This document shows positions 29,708-38,359 of a DNA stretch of 64,000 nt, piece by piece (the stretch's first letter is position 1; every line of letters begins with the position of its first letter). Position numbers and translations under genes: made by a program. A model generated the notes under the pieces. The model saw only the letters and a list, made by a program, of their open reading frames with translations. It did no database searches and was not told where the DNA came from. Where the stretch lies: positions 34,498,751-34,562,750 of the forward strand of contig OY855903.1 of NCBI GenBank assembly GCA_963693305.1, in the 5' to 3' direction. The DNA is from Meandrina meandrites (Eukaryota > Cnidaria > Anthozoa > Scleractinia > Meandrinidae).

Positions 29708-31055
29708 CGCCGCTTCTTGATGTATTTTTCGGCAAGAAAGGCCACCACAGCCAAAATCAGCAGCCAGGTGTGCTCAGCAAGAAAACCGATAGCTTGACCG
29801 GCGGCTTTGAAAAGAAAGCTCACAATTGTGCCAATAGGACCTGGCAGAGCTGATGCAACCTTTGAGCCAATATCTTTCAGACCTTTTCCCAACGCTTTAC
29901 TGGTGGCTCTCAAAGCATTTGTAATAGCACCAATGACTGCACCAATTGTGACCCCAGCAGCAATAACGATAGCTGTAATGGTCACACCATATTTTTTGAA
30001 TATCTCCTTTACCCTCTCATGAAGTGGAAGCGCTCTTTCTCTTTCATCAATCTGCGTTCTTAAACGAGCAAGCTCCTCTTGTCTTTCTTCAACGCGACCT
30101 TCGGCGGCTTGTTTATCAGAAGGTGAGGCGTCTTCATTGTCGATAACTGCGTGATCTTCCTCCTTTTGGCGCTGCAGCTCCGCTTCTTGCTCTTTCAGCT
30201 CATCCAACGTTCTTGTGTCGTTGAGCCTCCATTCCATTGTGTTTCTTTCGCTCTCTTTGGCCGCCAGGCTTGCTCTAAGTTGGTCGACCCGGTTTTGTTC
30301 TTTGGCTTTGGTTTTTGCTTGTTTCTTGAGAGCCACCACCTCTTTTTTTGCGTTTTCAAAATCCTTTTGATAATTTTTTTTCAGTTGCTGCAGTCTCCGC
30401 AGTTCTGATTCACTTTCAATATTTGTACCTTGTTCTTCATGAATTTTTTTGATCTGAGCTTGATTTCGTTCTATTTTGCTTCTCAAATTTTGAACTTCTT
30501 GGGCGGTTTTTTCTCTTTCAGAGGCTAGTTTTTCTGCATCTCTGAGTTGTTTTTCAGCTTCTCTTAATCTCTGCCGGTTTTCTCTTATTTCTTCATTGTC
30601 TTGAGCAATCAGAGATTCAGCTTCTGGACCAAGGGGTGTTTTGAACTTGTCTGTGAATTTTTTGAGAAGACCTTTCCCATCTTTCCGAAAATGTCAGTCT
30701 CGCCACCTTTTGTTCCAAATGAAACGATTGTAGTCTCATTGCCAGGCTTTTTGCTGAAACCGATTGGGCCTAATTTCCTGAAGTCAATTTTTGGAAACTT
30801 GTTTTTAATGAAAGCTCTTGCTCTTTCAAAAAGCACTGGTTTGTCATCTTGATGAATAAAGCCCCCCAACAAAGGTATTTCCGCTCTGTTCATGCTGCAT
30901 AGTTTGCATTTCATGTTGTTCACCACCATGGTAGGGGGTGGATGCTGTGCCAGGCTAAATGGCTGGGTTCTGTTGGCCTCTTGTTCATCATCATCATCAT
31001 CGTCGTCGTGGTCAAGATCTGGTTGGTCCATACCAAAATCGCCACCTTCTGCCAT
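29704..31055 (-). pseudogene. Polinton coiled-coil membrane protein, one frameshift
   Basis: Minus strand, start ATG 31055: an acidic N-terminus with a run of Asp, a CKLCSMNRAEIPLL segment, and a conserved-looking basic stretch to about 30690. There one base appears lost, and the frame continues (KGLLKKFTDKFKTPLGPEAE) into a long, very charged coiled coil (to about 30020) and two or three hydrophobic segments (ITAIVIAAGVTIGAVIGAIT and WLLILAVVAFLAEKYIKKRR). About 450 residues in the ancestral state. Possibly a virion or membrane-active protein; I do not recognise the family. Confidence 0.6.
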
Positions 31056-31116
31056 CGCGTGATTTTATATTTACAATTGAAATTTTAATTGAACATTTTT
31101 ATAATTCTTTGCAATA

Positions 31117-31793
31117 ATGGATGGTGTACAGGAAAACCTTTGACCAACACGCAGTGAGAAAACTCTTGGCGTGCTAAAAGCGGAGCGCGCGGTGAAACGC
31201 ATCACCTTCGACCGCACAGAAGCCAATCCGGAGGAAACGCTTTATGTTTCTGTGCCCAAGCTGAATGAAAACGAGGTCATTGTTCCTGGTTCACTTGCGC
31301 TGTGTGCACTGACACAAGGCTTAATCTCAGAGTTAACCCACAGAGAAGGTCTCTCAAAGGCATCTTGCTACTTTTTGTCGAGCCCTATCCAGCTGGCGCA
31401 AGGCAGTCAGAAACTTACTTAAACCCAGACCTGACAAAAGTCAGTGTAACATTAAACGGCTCGCCCAACAGGCTGTACAACAATGGACTTGAAGGAATTG
31501 ATGTTTGGGAGGAGGTCAAACGCTTCTTTCTCAAAGCTAAAAACAAAACACAGCACATGAATGCAACAAAGTTTTATACAGAAAACAAGTTCGGGCTTAT
31601 GACCGATCTGCGTTCCATGTCTGACCACTCGATGCATGGAAGTGGCAAGCGACTTGTAAACACAAAGGATGGGGTACAGCTGGAGCTCGAGAGGAATGCA
31701 AGCGGCTCAGGCAATGTGAACTGCCACATTTACGTCATCAGCGATGCACAGATGAATATATTAGGAAGGCAATTAGAATCTGTGCAGTACTAA
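31117..31793 (+). pseudogene. Capsid-like Polinton protein, nonsense codon plus internal deletion
   Basis: ATG 31117 is followed by TGA at 31141-31143, then a frame containing RITFDRTEANPEETLYVSV and NENEVIVPGSLAL. Near 31290-31305 it jumps to another frame, TRLNLRVNPQRRSLKG, ILLLFVEPY, VSVTLNGSPNRLYNNG, NATKFYTENKFGLMTDLRSM and INSDAQ-like ISDAQMNILGRQLESVQY, ending at TAA 31793. The beta-rich pattern, the LRV...KGILLLF region and its place directly before the packaging ATPase suggest a double-jelly-roll major capsid protein. The jump implies a large internal deletion, since only about 215 residues remain. Capsid identity is an inference. Confidence 0.45.
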
Positions 31794-31797
31794 TAGA

Positions 31798-32400
31798 ATG
31801 GACCCAAGCAAGATACCCTTCAACGCTCTCATTGTGGGCCCGACAAATTCAGGCAAATCGAGGTTTGTGGTGGACCAGATCTACGGCCCTTTCCGCGGCA
31901 AGTTCGACTACATCATGCTCATCTGCCCAACATTCGCGCACAACAAGACCTACCACCGAATTGGTGAAAATGACCCAAGAATGTTTGTGATAATATGTAA
32001 GCAGCACGAGGTGGAAATTTGGTTGAATGTCGTGAGCTGGCTTTTTGAGGGCACCAACACGCTCATAATACTCGATGACTGCGCGGCCTCCAAATATGTC
32101 AAAGGGCGCACAGGCCAGCTGGTGAATCTTGGCTTTTCCGCTCGACATATCGGCATCAGCGTTTGGGTGCTGACCCAGAAGATAACCAGCATCGCACCTT
32201 CCTTCCGGGAGAACGTGGCGGCTATCGTTCTATTTTACACTCCCTCAGCCAAAACCACGAAGGTGATCTTTGATGATTACGCCGGCGAACTCTCCCACGA
32301 TGAGTACAAAGATCTGATTTCAAAGCTGAAAGAGCAAAAGTGTTCTTATCTTGTGTTCTCGCTTTGCCACCCCTATGGCGTTAAAGTCATTTTGAATTAA
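31798..32400 (+). CDS. Polinton genome-packaging ATPase
   Basis: Intact 200-aa frame starting four bases after the capsid-like gene. Walker A is GPTNSGKS (residues about 14-21) and Walker B is LIILDDCA (about 95-102), followed by SARHIGISVWVLTQKITSI, an arginine/sensor-like region. Length and motif spacing fit the FtsK/HerA-type packaging ATPases of Polintons and related viruses, which pump DNA into capsids. One of the few undamaged genes of the element. Confidence 0.85.
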   Translation: MDPSKIPFNALIVGPTNSGKSRFVVDQIYGPFRGKFDYIMLICPTFAHNKTYHRIGENDPRMFVIICKQHEVEIWLNVVSWLFEGTNTLIILDDCAASKYVKGRTGQLVNLGFSARHIGISVWVLTQKITSIAPSFRENVAAIVLFYTPSAKTTKVIFDDYAGELSHDEYKDLISKLKEQKCSYLVFSLCHPYGVKVILN

Positions 32401-32426
32401 AAAAATAAAAGTTTTATATAGTGACA

Positions 32427-32932
32427 ATGGGTGAACAAGAGTTGTGTGCAGAACTTACGAACTTTAACCTGGACCTACTGGAAGCCGAGCCGTCGAGCGG
32501 GCCAGCTGGTAGTAGTATTGTGCCAGACTTAACCAGCTTAACCATCCCCGGAACGGACATTCCTGCTCTTTGTGAGCAGCTGAAGGTGCTTGTATCTACA
32601 GGCAAAGTCAAAGAGGCCATCGGCGTGCAGTTAACACATGAACAGGTAAAGCGCCTGAGCGACAAAGATGTTGAGAAATACATCAAAAGGTATGAGACCT
32701 ACGTGGGATCCAAGACAACAGAAAGTTTGATCAACAGCTGCATTTTTCTTGTAACCAAAGCGGTCGGAATGGCCGTTGACATCAAAGACATCGACGCTTA
32801 TCAAAAAGAACTCAGAAATGACTACATCATCAACCAAGAGCTCTCCAATCTGGCCGGCAACCTTGCTTTGAAGTGCAGCCGTTTTCTTGCTCTGGCCAAT
32901 GCGGCGCTGATCACAAAATACATTGATTTTAA
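32427..32932 (+). pseudogene. Polinton protein split by piggyBac (first part)
   Basis: MGEQELCAELTNFNLDLLEA at 32427 (a GTG six bases earlier is in frame but less likely). About 168 residues, helical in the second half (SGKVKEAIGVQLTHEQVKRL, then YETYVGSKTTESLINS), ending at TTAA 32929-32932. The frame goes on in phase at 35791 (after the right TTAA) for about 27 codons, so the piggyBac inserted inside this ORF. Its place after the packaging ATPase suggests a structural or minor virion protein; the family was not recognised. Confidence 0.6.
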
Positions 32933-32942
32933 CCCATTGACA

Positions 32943-33010
32943 CCTGAAACGCCCGTAACCGCCCGTGCGTGACGACCCCTAATTTCCCTGAAACGCCCGT
33001 AACCGCCCGT
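32943..33010 (+). repeat. piggyBac subterminal direct repeat
   Basis: A 24-bp unit, CCTGAAACGCCCGTAACC plus GCCCGT, occurs at 32943-32966 (overlapping the TIR) and exactly again at 32987-33010. It may be a transposase or host-factor binding site. Confidence 0.8.
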
Positions 33011-33200
33011 ACAAAATGGCGTCCGTATTTACCCCTCACCCTACCCTCCCTTGGTTTTTTTTGTGTTTTGTTTCCATAGAGACAAAGAAGGGTAATAAAC
33101 CAATCATTTGCCGTCTTATACGCAGATTTTGACAGGTGATGAGAGGCGCCACGAGGTCGGGATTTCCCCGATCTGTAAATCGCAGCGCGTGCGGTGAACA

Positions 33201-34898
33201 ATGGCTGATGATTTCGAAATTGACCCCGAGGTCGCGGCACTTTTCGAGCACTCAGGGAGTGAAGAAACCTTTGATGGGTTTGAAATGGGGGGTAGAGATA
33301 GGAATAATGATTCTGATATAGATTTAGAAGGTCTAGAGGCTGAAGACGATGATCCTGGTCCTTATGTTCCACCTGGCGATGACACAGACGATGAAGAAGA
33401 AGAAGCTCGCTGGACTGACCAGCTCATCGACATTCAAGTACCTGATTTCTTAGCAGCCACTGGCATTAATTTAGTCTTAAATAACCCTAATGAACTAGAT
33501 GTATTTTTAAGTTTTATAGGAGATGATTTGTGGGATAAAATGGTCGCGGAAAGCAATCGTTATGCACACCAGCAGCTAGGCGATCGATTCGCAAATTTTC
33601 GTGTCATAACGCGTGCAGAGCTCAAGGCATTTACTGGAATAAATATAATTATGGGGATAGTAAGACTCCCAAATTACGCTTTATATTGGTCGAACGATGA
33701 ATTTTTCGGGAATCAGGGTATTAAAAGAGTAATGACTAAGAATAGGTTTGAAGAATTAAGTTGTTATTTGCACTTTAGTGATTCAAGTAAAGAACCCGCT
33801 CGGGGTGATCGAGATTACGATCGACTTTACAAGGTTAGAACTGTACTTGATTATGTCCGTAATAAATGTGAGATGAATTTTATGCCAACTAAGAATATTT
33901 CTGTAGATGAAGGTATGGTTGGTTTTCGGGGGAGGTTATCTTTTAGGCAGTACATGCCAGCTAAACCGACTAAGTACGGAATAAAAGTTTGGATGGCTGC
34001 TGATTCTAGTAATGGCTATGTTTTGAATTTTGATGTTTATCTAGGAAAGGACCCAAACCAGCGGCCAAGAATTTATGGTTTAGGTTACGACGTAGTGACT
34101 AACATGATAAGGCCCTTCATGAATAAGAACCACCATGTATATTTTGATAATTTTTTCAGCTCAGTAAAATTATTAGAACATTTAGAATCTAACGATACCT
34201 ACGCTTGTGCCATGGTAAGATGTAACCGTAAAGACTTACCTCCTTGTGCAAAGGATAAATTGCGTCCCGGGGAAAAATTAGTTCGTCAGAAAGGAAATCT
34301 AGTTTTCACAAAGTGGCACGATAAGAGAGATGTCAGTGTTATTTCCACTAATTGTAGTCCTTTAGCTGTAGATGTAGTTGTAAATAGGCGAAATCAGCAA
34401 GTGTCAAAGCCATCTGTAATCGATCAGTATAATAAGCACATGGGAGGTGTTGATCTGGCAGATCAGTTGCGTAAATATTATTCTGTAGGTCGTTCTTCCT
34501 TCAAATGGTATAGGTATCTGTTTTGGTTCTTAATTGATGTTTCTATATGTAATTCTTTTATTATGTATAATCATTACAAGTTAGAACAAGGGGAGGTTAA
34601 ACTGAAGCAATTAACTTTTAGGACTAATCTTGCGAAGCAGTTGATCGGGGGATTTTCATCAACAATTTCTATGGGTCATTCTGCCAAACGCCGTAAGATT
34701 GAGAATTTTTCGCTCGAAGCAGACAATGTTGGGAACCATTTCATTGTCAAAATTGAGGGCAGAAAGAAAGTTTGTGTTTACTGTAAGAGGTTAAATAGGA
34801 AGACAGCTTCTGGACATTCAGTTGAGAGTACTTTTCAATGCTTGCAATGTAATGTAGCGCTTTGTAAAACATGCTTCAACGACTTTCATAGGGCTTGA
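33201..34898 (+). CDS. piggyBac-type transposase
   Basis: Intact 565-aa DDE transposase. The N-terminus is acidic (residues 1-70). The catalytic domain shows NISVDEGMVGFRG (first Asp), HVYFDNFFSSVKLLEHL (second Asp) and HMGGVDLADQLRKYYSVGR (third Asp region), followed by SSFKWYRYLFWFLIDVS. The C-terminal Cys-rich finger is CVYCKRLNR and FQCLQCNVALCKTCFNDFH, which in piggyBac binds the TIRs. Start ATG 33201 is the first in frame. Transposition is cut and paste at TTAA, as the flanks confirm. The domain order and length are normal for the family. Confidence 0.95.
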   Translation: MADDFEIDPEVAALFEHSGSEETFDGFEMGGRDRNNDSDIDLEGLEAEDDDPGPYVPPGDDTDDEEEEARWTDQLIDIQVPDFLAATGINLVLNNPNELDVFLSFIGDDLWDKMVAESNRYAHQQLGDRFANFRVITRAELKAFTGINIIMGIVRLPNYALYWSNDEFFGNQGIKRVMTKNRFEELSCYLHFSDSSKEPARGDRDYDRLYKVRTVLDYVRNKCEMNFMPTKNISVDEGMVGFRGRLSFRQYMPAKPTKYGIKVWMAADSSNGYVLNFDVYLGKDPNQRPRIYGLGYDVVTNMIRPFMNKNHHVYFDNFFSSVKLLEHLESNDTYACAMVRCNRKDLPPCAKDKLRPGEKLVRQKGNLVFTKWHDKRDVSVISTNCSPLAVDVVVNRRNQQVSKPSVIDQYNKHMGGVDLADQLRKYYSVGRSSFKWYRYLFWFLIDVSICNSFIMYNHYKLEQGEVKLKQLTFRTNLAKQLIGGFSSTISMGHSAKRRKIENFSLEADNVGNHFIVKIEGRKKVCVYCKRLNRKTASGHSVESTFQCLQCNVALCKTCFNDFHRA

Positions 34899-35790
34899 AC
34901 CTTTCTTCACACCCTGAGTCCCAGCAGTGTCCGACATGAAGATAAAGCAAATAAATGGCGACGAGTTAAGTACATATATCATAAGCATTTGATTCACTGT
35001 TTCGCCTTTTCTATTTGGCTTTTGATTCTTTGTTTGGCCTTCTGCATTTGGCTTCTGATTATATTTGGATCTTGGTTTTTGCCGCGTGTGATTTTTGTTG
35101 CATGGCTAAAATTATTTACAGTTTTCCCAGCGTGGCCTTTTCCTGTTTTTACGGAAGCCTTTTCGCAGGCTAGTTTTGCTGAAGTTTGCAGATAATCTGC
35201 AGAGTTTTGGCTGCCAATTTTTTACATATTTTTCAATAAATGCTGTTTGAAACCCGATCTGTGTGTGTTGTGGTTATTTTCCTTGAACTTTCCGCGTGGC
35301 GTGTGCTTGCGCTTCGGCAATTAAAATATTCGGCTTGAGTATTTTTCCTCTTCCCCTCTCCTCTGCAGCTAGCAATAGGCCTGACCTGAAAAAAACTTGA
35401 ATACATATTGATTAGCTACAACCATTATATAAAATGGAATCGAAATTTATTCGTTTTCGGCGTTTTAGGTGGACAAAATATTGTTTTTGATCGGCAATGA
35501 TAAAATGCTAATTTTCCGAAATTGTCGCGCGGTGAAAAAATAACTTGAGTTTTGATTTTTCTTGTTCCCTTTAGTGGTGTTCCCATCCACTATTTGCGAA
35601 TATTTTTGCACAGTCTGGACGTCTATTTTCCCTACTTCAAGTTAAACTTTACTTGGAAATCCTATCTCGTCTGTAATTTTACTGCGCATATATGTTTACT
35701 TTAGGGTTTGTGTCACGCTATCCTCTCTCGCAAAATCTTCAGGTAAAAGTGATGTTGTCGCGCGCTTAAACTCAGGTGTCAATGGGTTAA

Positions 35791-35917
35791 CTGGCATTTG
35801 GATAGAAAGGATGAAGCAAAATTCCTCATTCCTCACCACCTGCTGAACAATTCCAGACAAATTCTGAGTAATTGCATAATAATTTTATTTTGCTTAACAG
35901 ATACGCTTCGTTTCAAA
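35791..35917 (+). pseudogene. Polinton protein split by piggyBac (last part)
   Basis: In phase with 32427-32932: residues WHLDRKDEAKFLIPHH, then LLNNSRQILSN. No stop is met before the next gene's ATG at 35918, so either the stop was lost by a small indel near 35865-35880 or the two genes are fused. Nearby out-of-frame TAA triplets favour a lost stop. Confidence 0.5.
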
Positions 35918-36412
35918 ATGTCAATCGAACAATTTGAGAGCGCCCATTCGCAGGGTGAGACCCAGACGGCACATTCGCAGGCCGAGATCACACAGCAAGC
36001 AACAACTCCAACTCCAACTACAACCCCGCAGCGCATAAAACATCCCAAGCATGTGGCTGCTGGCAAATCGGTTGCTGAAAGACTGCAGCTGGCCCGCGAA
36101 CAACAGAAAAAAGCCGCAGCTGAGGCTGCTATCATAATCGCAAACAACAACAAGGCAAAAGCCACCGCCCCGGCCTCTGAGCCCGACCCGCCTACAGAAT
36201 ACAAAAGCCCAAAGAGTACCGGAGAAAAAAATAGCAGTCTCAGCACCACCCAATGGCTTGCTGTTGCCAGTTTAGTCGTTTCACTGATCGGGATTTATTA
36301 CAAACGCGAAGAGCTCAAGGCCGTATTCAGAAAAAAGACACCCGAGCCCGCACGTGCTGAGCCACAACCTGTTCGCGCGATACAGCCCAAAGGTGTAAAA
36401 CATTTGGATTGA
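35918..36412 (+). CDS. Polinton small membrane protein A
   Basis: 164 aa from MSIEQFESAHSQGETQTAHS. Low-complexity Thr/Gln/Pro N-terminus, a helical charged stretch (VAERLQLAREQQKKAAAEAA) and one membrane segment near residue 115-130 (WLAVASLVVSLIGIYY), then a basic Pro-rich tail. No recognised family. It resembles the 29.5-29.7 kb protein in build (disordered linker plus one membrane helix). Confidence 0.6.
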   Translation: MSIEQFESAHSQGETQTAHSQAEITQQATTPTPTTTPQRIKHPKHVAAGKSVAERLQLAREQQKKAAAEAAIIIANNNKAKATAPASEPDPPTEYKSPKSTGEKNSSLSTTQWLAVASLVVSLIGIYYKREELKAVFRKKTPEPARAEPQPVRAIQPKGVKHLD

Positions 36413-36449
36413 ATATTTACAAATTAATATTATACCTGCATCCTATACC

Positions 36450-36614
36450 GTGAAGAAAGTTGACGTTCCCCAAGTTCTTATCTCAACCGTAGCCATATTT
36501 GGTATCGGGCTGATATGGTACGACTTCAACATAAAGGTTTTTAATACAGTCCGCGATCTTTTGTATTCCACATTATATAACCCAGACACAGAACAGACAT
36601 TAATTTTGATTTAA
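36450..36614 (+). CDS. Polinton small membrane protein B
   Basis: 54 aa, first codon GTG at 36450 where an ATG is likely to have stood; no other in-frame start nearby. VPQVLISTVAIFGIGLIWYD is a single membrane helix close to the N-terminus. Lies 37 bases after protein A and 37 before protein C, in the same compact cluster. Confidence 0.45.
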   Translation: MKKVDVPQVLISTVAIFGIGLIWYDFNIKVFNTVRDLLYSTLYNPDTEQTLILI

Positions 36615-36651
36615 ACTTTTGTATGTTTCCATTTCTATACTTGCAAAAATA

Positions 36652-36873
36652 ATGTCAGACAACAAGCTTGTTAAAACCATCACAGACGCGGCTACTCTCA
36701 CTGGTTTTGCTGCCGGCATTGGCTGGGTCGCAAAAAAGGTTGTGAAAGAGAATTTTACTTCTGACCCCAGCAGCAGTGCGATGAACTACGTGAAGTTCAC
36801 CGCCGTCATGGCGGGCAGCATTGCGCTCAAACAGTACCTTGAGGACCAAAAAATCCTTCCCACCAGCGTCTGA
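36652..36873 (+). CDS. Polinton small membrane protein C
   Basis: 73 aa from MSDNKLVKTITDAATLTGFA, with two weakly hydrophobic segments (TLTGFAAGIGWVAKKVV and YVKFTAVMAGSIALKQYL). Intact. Function unknown; the cluster position suggests a virion membrane component. Confidence 0.55.
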   Translation: MSDNKLVKTITDAATLTGFAAGIGWVAKKVVKENFTSDPSSSAMNYVKFTAVMAGSIALKQYLEDQKILPTSV

Positions 36874-36915
36874 AATTAATGATTTGAAAAAAAACTCTGC
36901 TCTGATATATAAACC

Positions 36916-37341
36916 ATGGCAAGTATCGCGATTCTGGTTGGTGGGGCTGTGTTGAATGCTGCGGCTTTTATCGGTGGCAATTATCTTGCAAGGGCCCTTG
37001 GCGGAGGTGACAAAGCTGCACTTGACGAAAAAGTACGACATGATAAAGCTTTCGAGGCGTATCAAGCAGCTTACGCCAAATACTCCCGTGACCGCACCAA
37101 ACTTCTCGACTGGATTGCGACTAACACGCAAATAAAGGCGGAGGCCAAGCAGAACTTCACCAACACTGACTACGCCTTCAAACTCTACAACCAAGCGCAC
37201 CCTGACAAACAAATGATACCCCCCAAAGAGCCCAAGTTCTCAGATTTCTATCAACCAAGCGAGCAGCAGAAAAATGGTGAACTTGTGTTCATGGGTGCCG
37301 GGGCTCTTGCTCTGGGCTACGCAGCCTTCCGGTTACTTTAA
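36916..37341 (+). CDS. Polinton small membrane protein D
   Basis: 141 aa, MASIAILVGGAVLNAAAFIG as N-terminal membrane segment, a charged helical middle (DKAFEAYQAAYAKYSRDRTK) and a second membrane segment at the C-terminus (LVFMGAGALALGYAAFRLL). Intact. 29 bases before the integrase start. Confidence 0.55.
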   Translation: MASIAILVGGAVLNAAAFIGGNYLARALGGGDKAALDEKVRHDKAFEAYQAAYAKYSRDRTKLLDWIATNTQIKAEAKQNFTNTDYAFKLYNQAHPDKQMIPPKEPKFSDFYQPSEQQKNGELVFMGAGALALGYAAFRLL

Positions 37342-37370
37342 ACTTTTTTACTCCTTACTTATAATACGCG

Positions 37371-38352
37371 ATGGATGCCAAACTCGCAAAGATATACTAC
37401 AGCCCTGGGGGCTACTGGAAAGGTATTGCAGCGATCAAAAAATTATCCGAAGCCGCCAAGGTACCAGAAGAAAGCGCAAAAAAGTGGCTGTTCAAGCAAG
37501 CACTCTGGCAGATCTTCCTCCCCGCACCGAAGCACATTCCTCTTCCGAAATTCGACATGCCTACACCCAATGCAGTACACCAGGCGGATCTTCTTTTTCT
37601 GCCGCATGGGCGGGCGCAAAGTTTTCAAATACGCACTCACCGTTGTCGATGTGGCCAGCCGCTACAAAGAGGCTGAACCCTTGACATCGAAAAACTCTGA
37701 TGAAGTTGCCCTGGCTTTTAAGAGAATTTACAACCGTGCGCCTCTGAAATGGCCTCAACTGCTGCAGGTTGACCCTGGGCGCGAATTCATGGGCACTGTT
37801 TCAAAAGAAATGGAAAATCACAAAACGTACATTCGGCGCGGGCGAGTTGACATTCACGATGACCAGGCCATTGTTGAACGTTTCAACCGCACCCTGGCTG
37901 AGCGCTTGTTCGGGCACCAGTACGCCGTTGAAATGCGCCTGCCCGAGGGCCAGCGGTCCATGGCGTGGGTAAAAAGGCTTCCTGAAGTTGTGGCCGCTCT
38001 GAACAACAAGGTCACTCGGCTGATTGGCCAGAAACCCGCCGTTGCCATCAAAGAAAAAGATGTTTCTGCAAAGCCATCGACACCTTATTCGAAGCCTGTT
38101 GGGGAAAGGGAAAAAAAGCTCCCATCCCTCGTTGATGTGCGCTACCTCTACCAACCTGGCGAGCTTGAGGGTGGTGTGAAAAGAGCTACTTATCCAATCT
38201 GGTCTTTGAAAGTTTACAACATTGAACGATCTTTTACCAAACCGAATCAGCCCGTTCTCTACTATTTGCACAACGGGCCCAAGCGCGGCTTCGTGCATGA
38301 AGAACTGCTGGTTGTGCCTCCAAACACACAATTACCCCCCGAGCAACTATAA
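37371..38352 (+). pseudogene. Polinton integrase (retroviral type), one frameshift
   Basis: ATG 37371. The first frame to about 37605 gives MDAKLAKIYYSPGGYWKGIA and VHQADLLFLPH, holding the first catalytic Asp. A one-base shift near 37605-37612 leads to KVFKYALTVVDVASRYKEAE, LLQVDPGREF (second Asp) and DDQAIVERFNRTLAERL (Glu), the DDE triad of the rve fold. The C-terminus has a chromo/SH3-like region (YPIWSLKVYNIERSFTK, VLYYLHNGPKRGF). In Polintons this enzyme inserts the element. Only the single shift seems to inactivate it. It converges with the polymerase gene, 7 bases apart. Confidence 0.85.
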
Positions 38353-38359
38353 CATTTCT

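Larger units (their letters stand above)
32933..35786 (+). mobile_element. piggyBac transposon, complete
   Basis: 2854 bp between TTAA duplications (32929-32932 and 35787-35790). Perfect 15-bp TIRs CCCATTGACACCTGA and its complement. It contains one uninterrupted transposase gene and a 3' region with AATAAA near 35237. Lack of lesions and exact TIRs indicate a young insertion that could still be active. Confidence 0.95.

Noticed and set aside
34989..35195. Hydrophobic 68-codon frame after the piggyBac transposase
   Set aside because: Repetitive T-rich sequence in the 3' region of the transposon; no start context.
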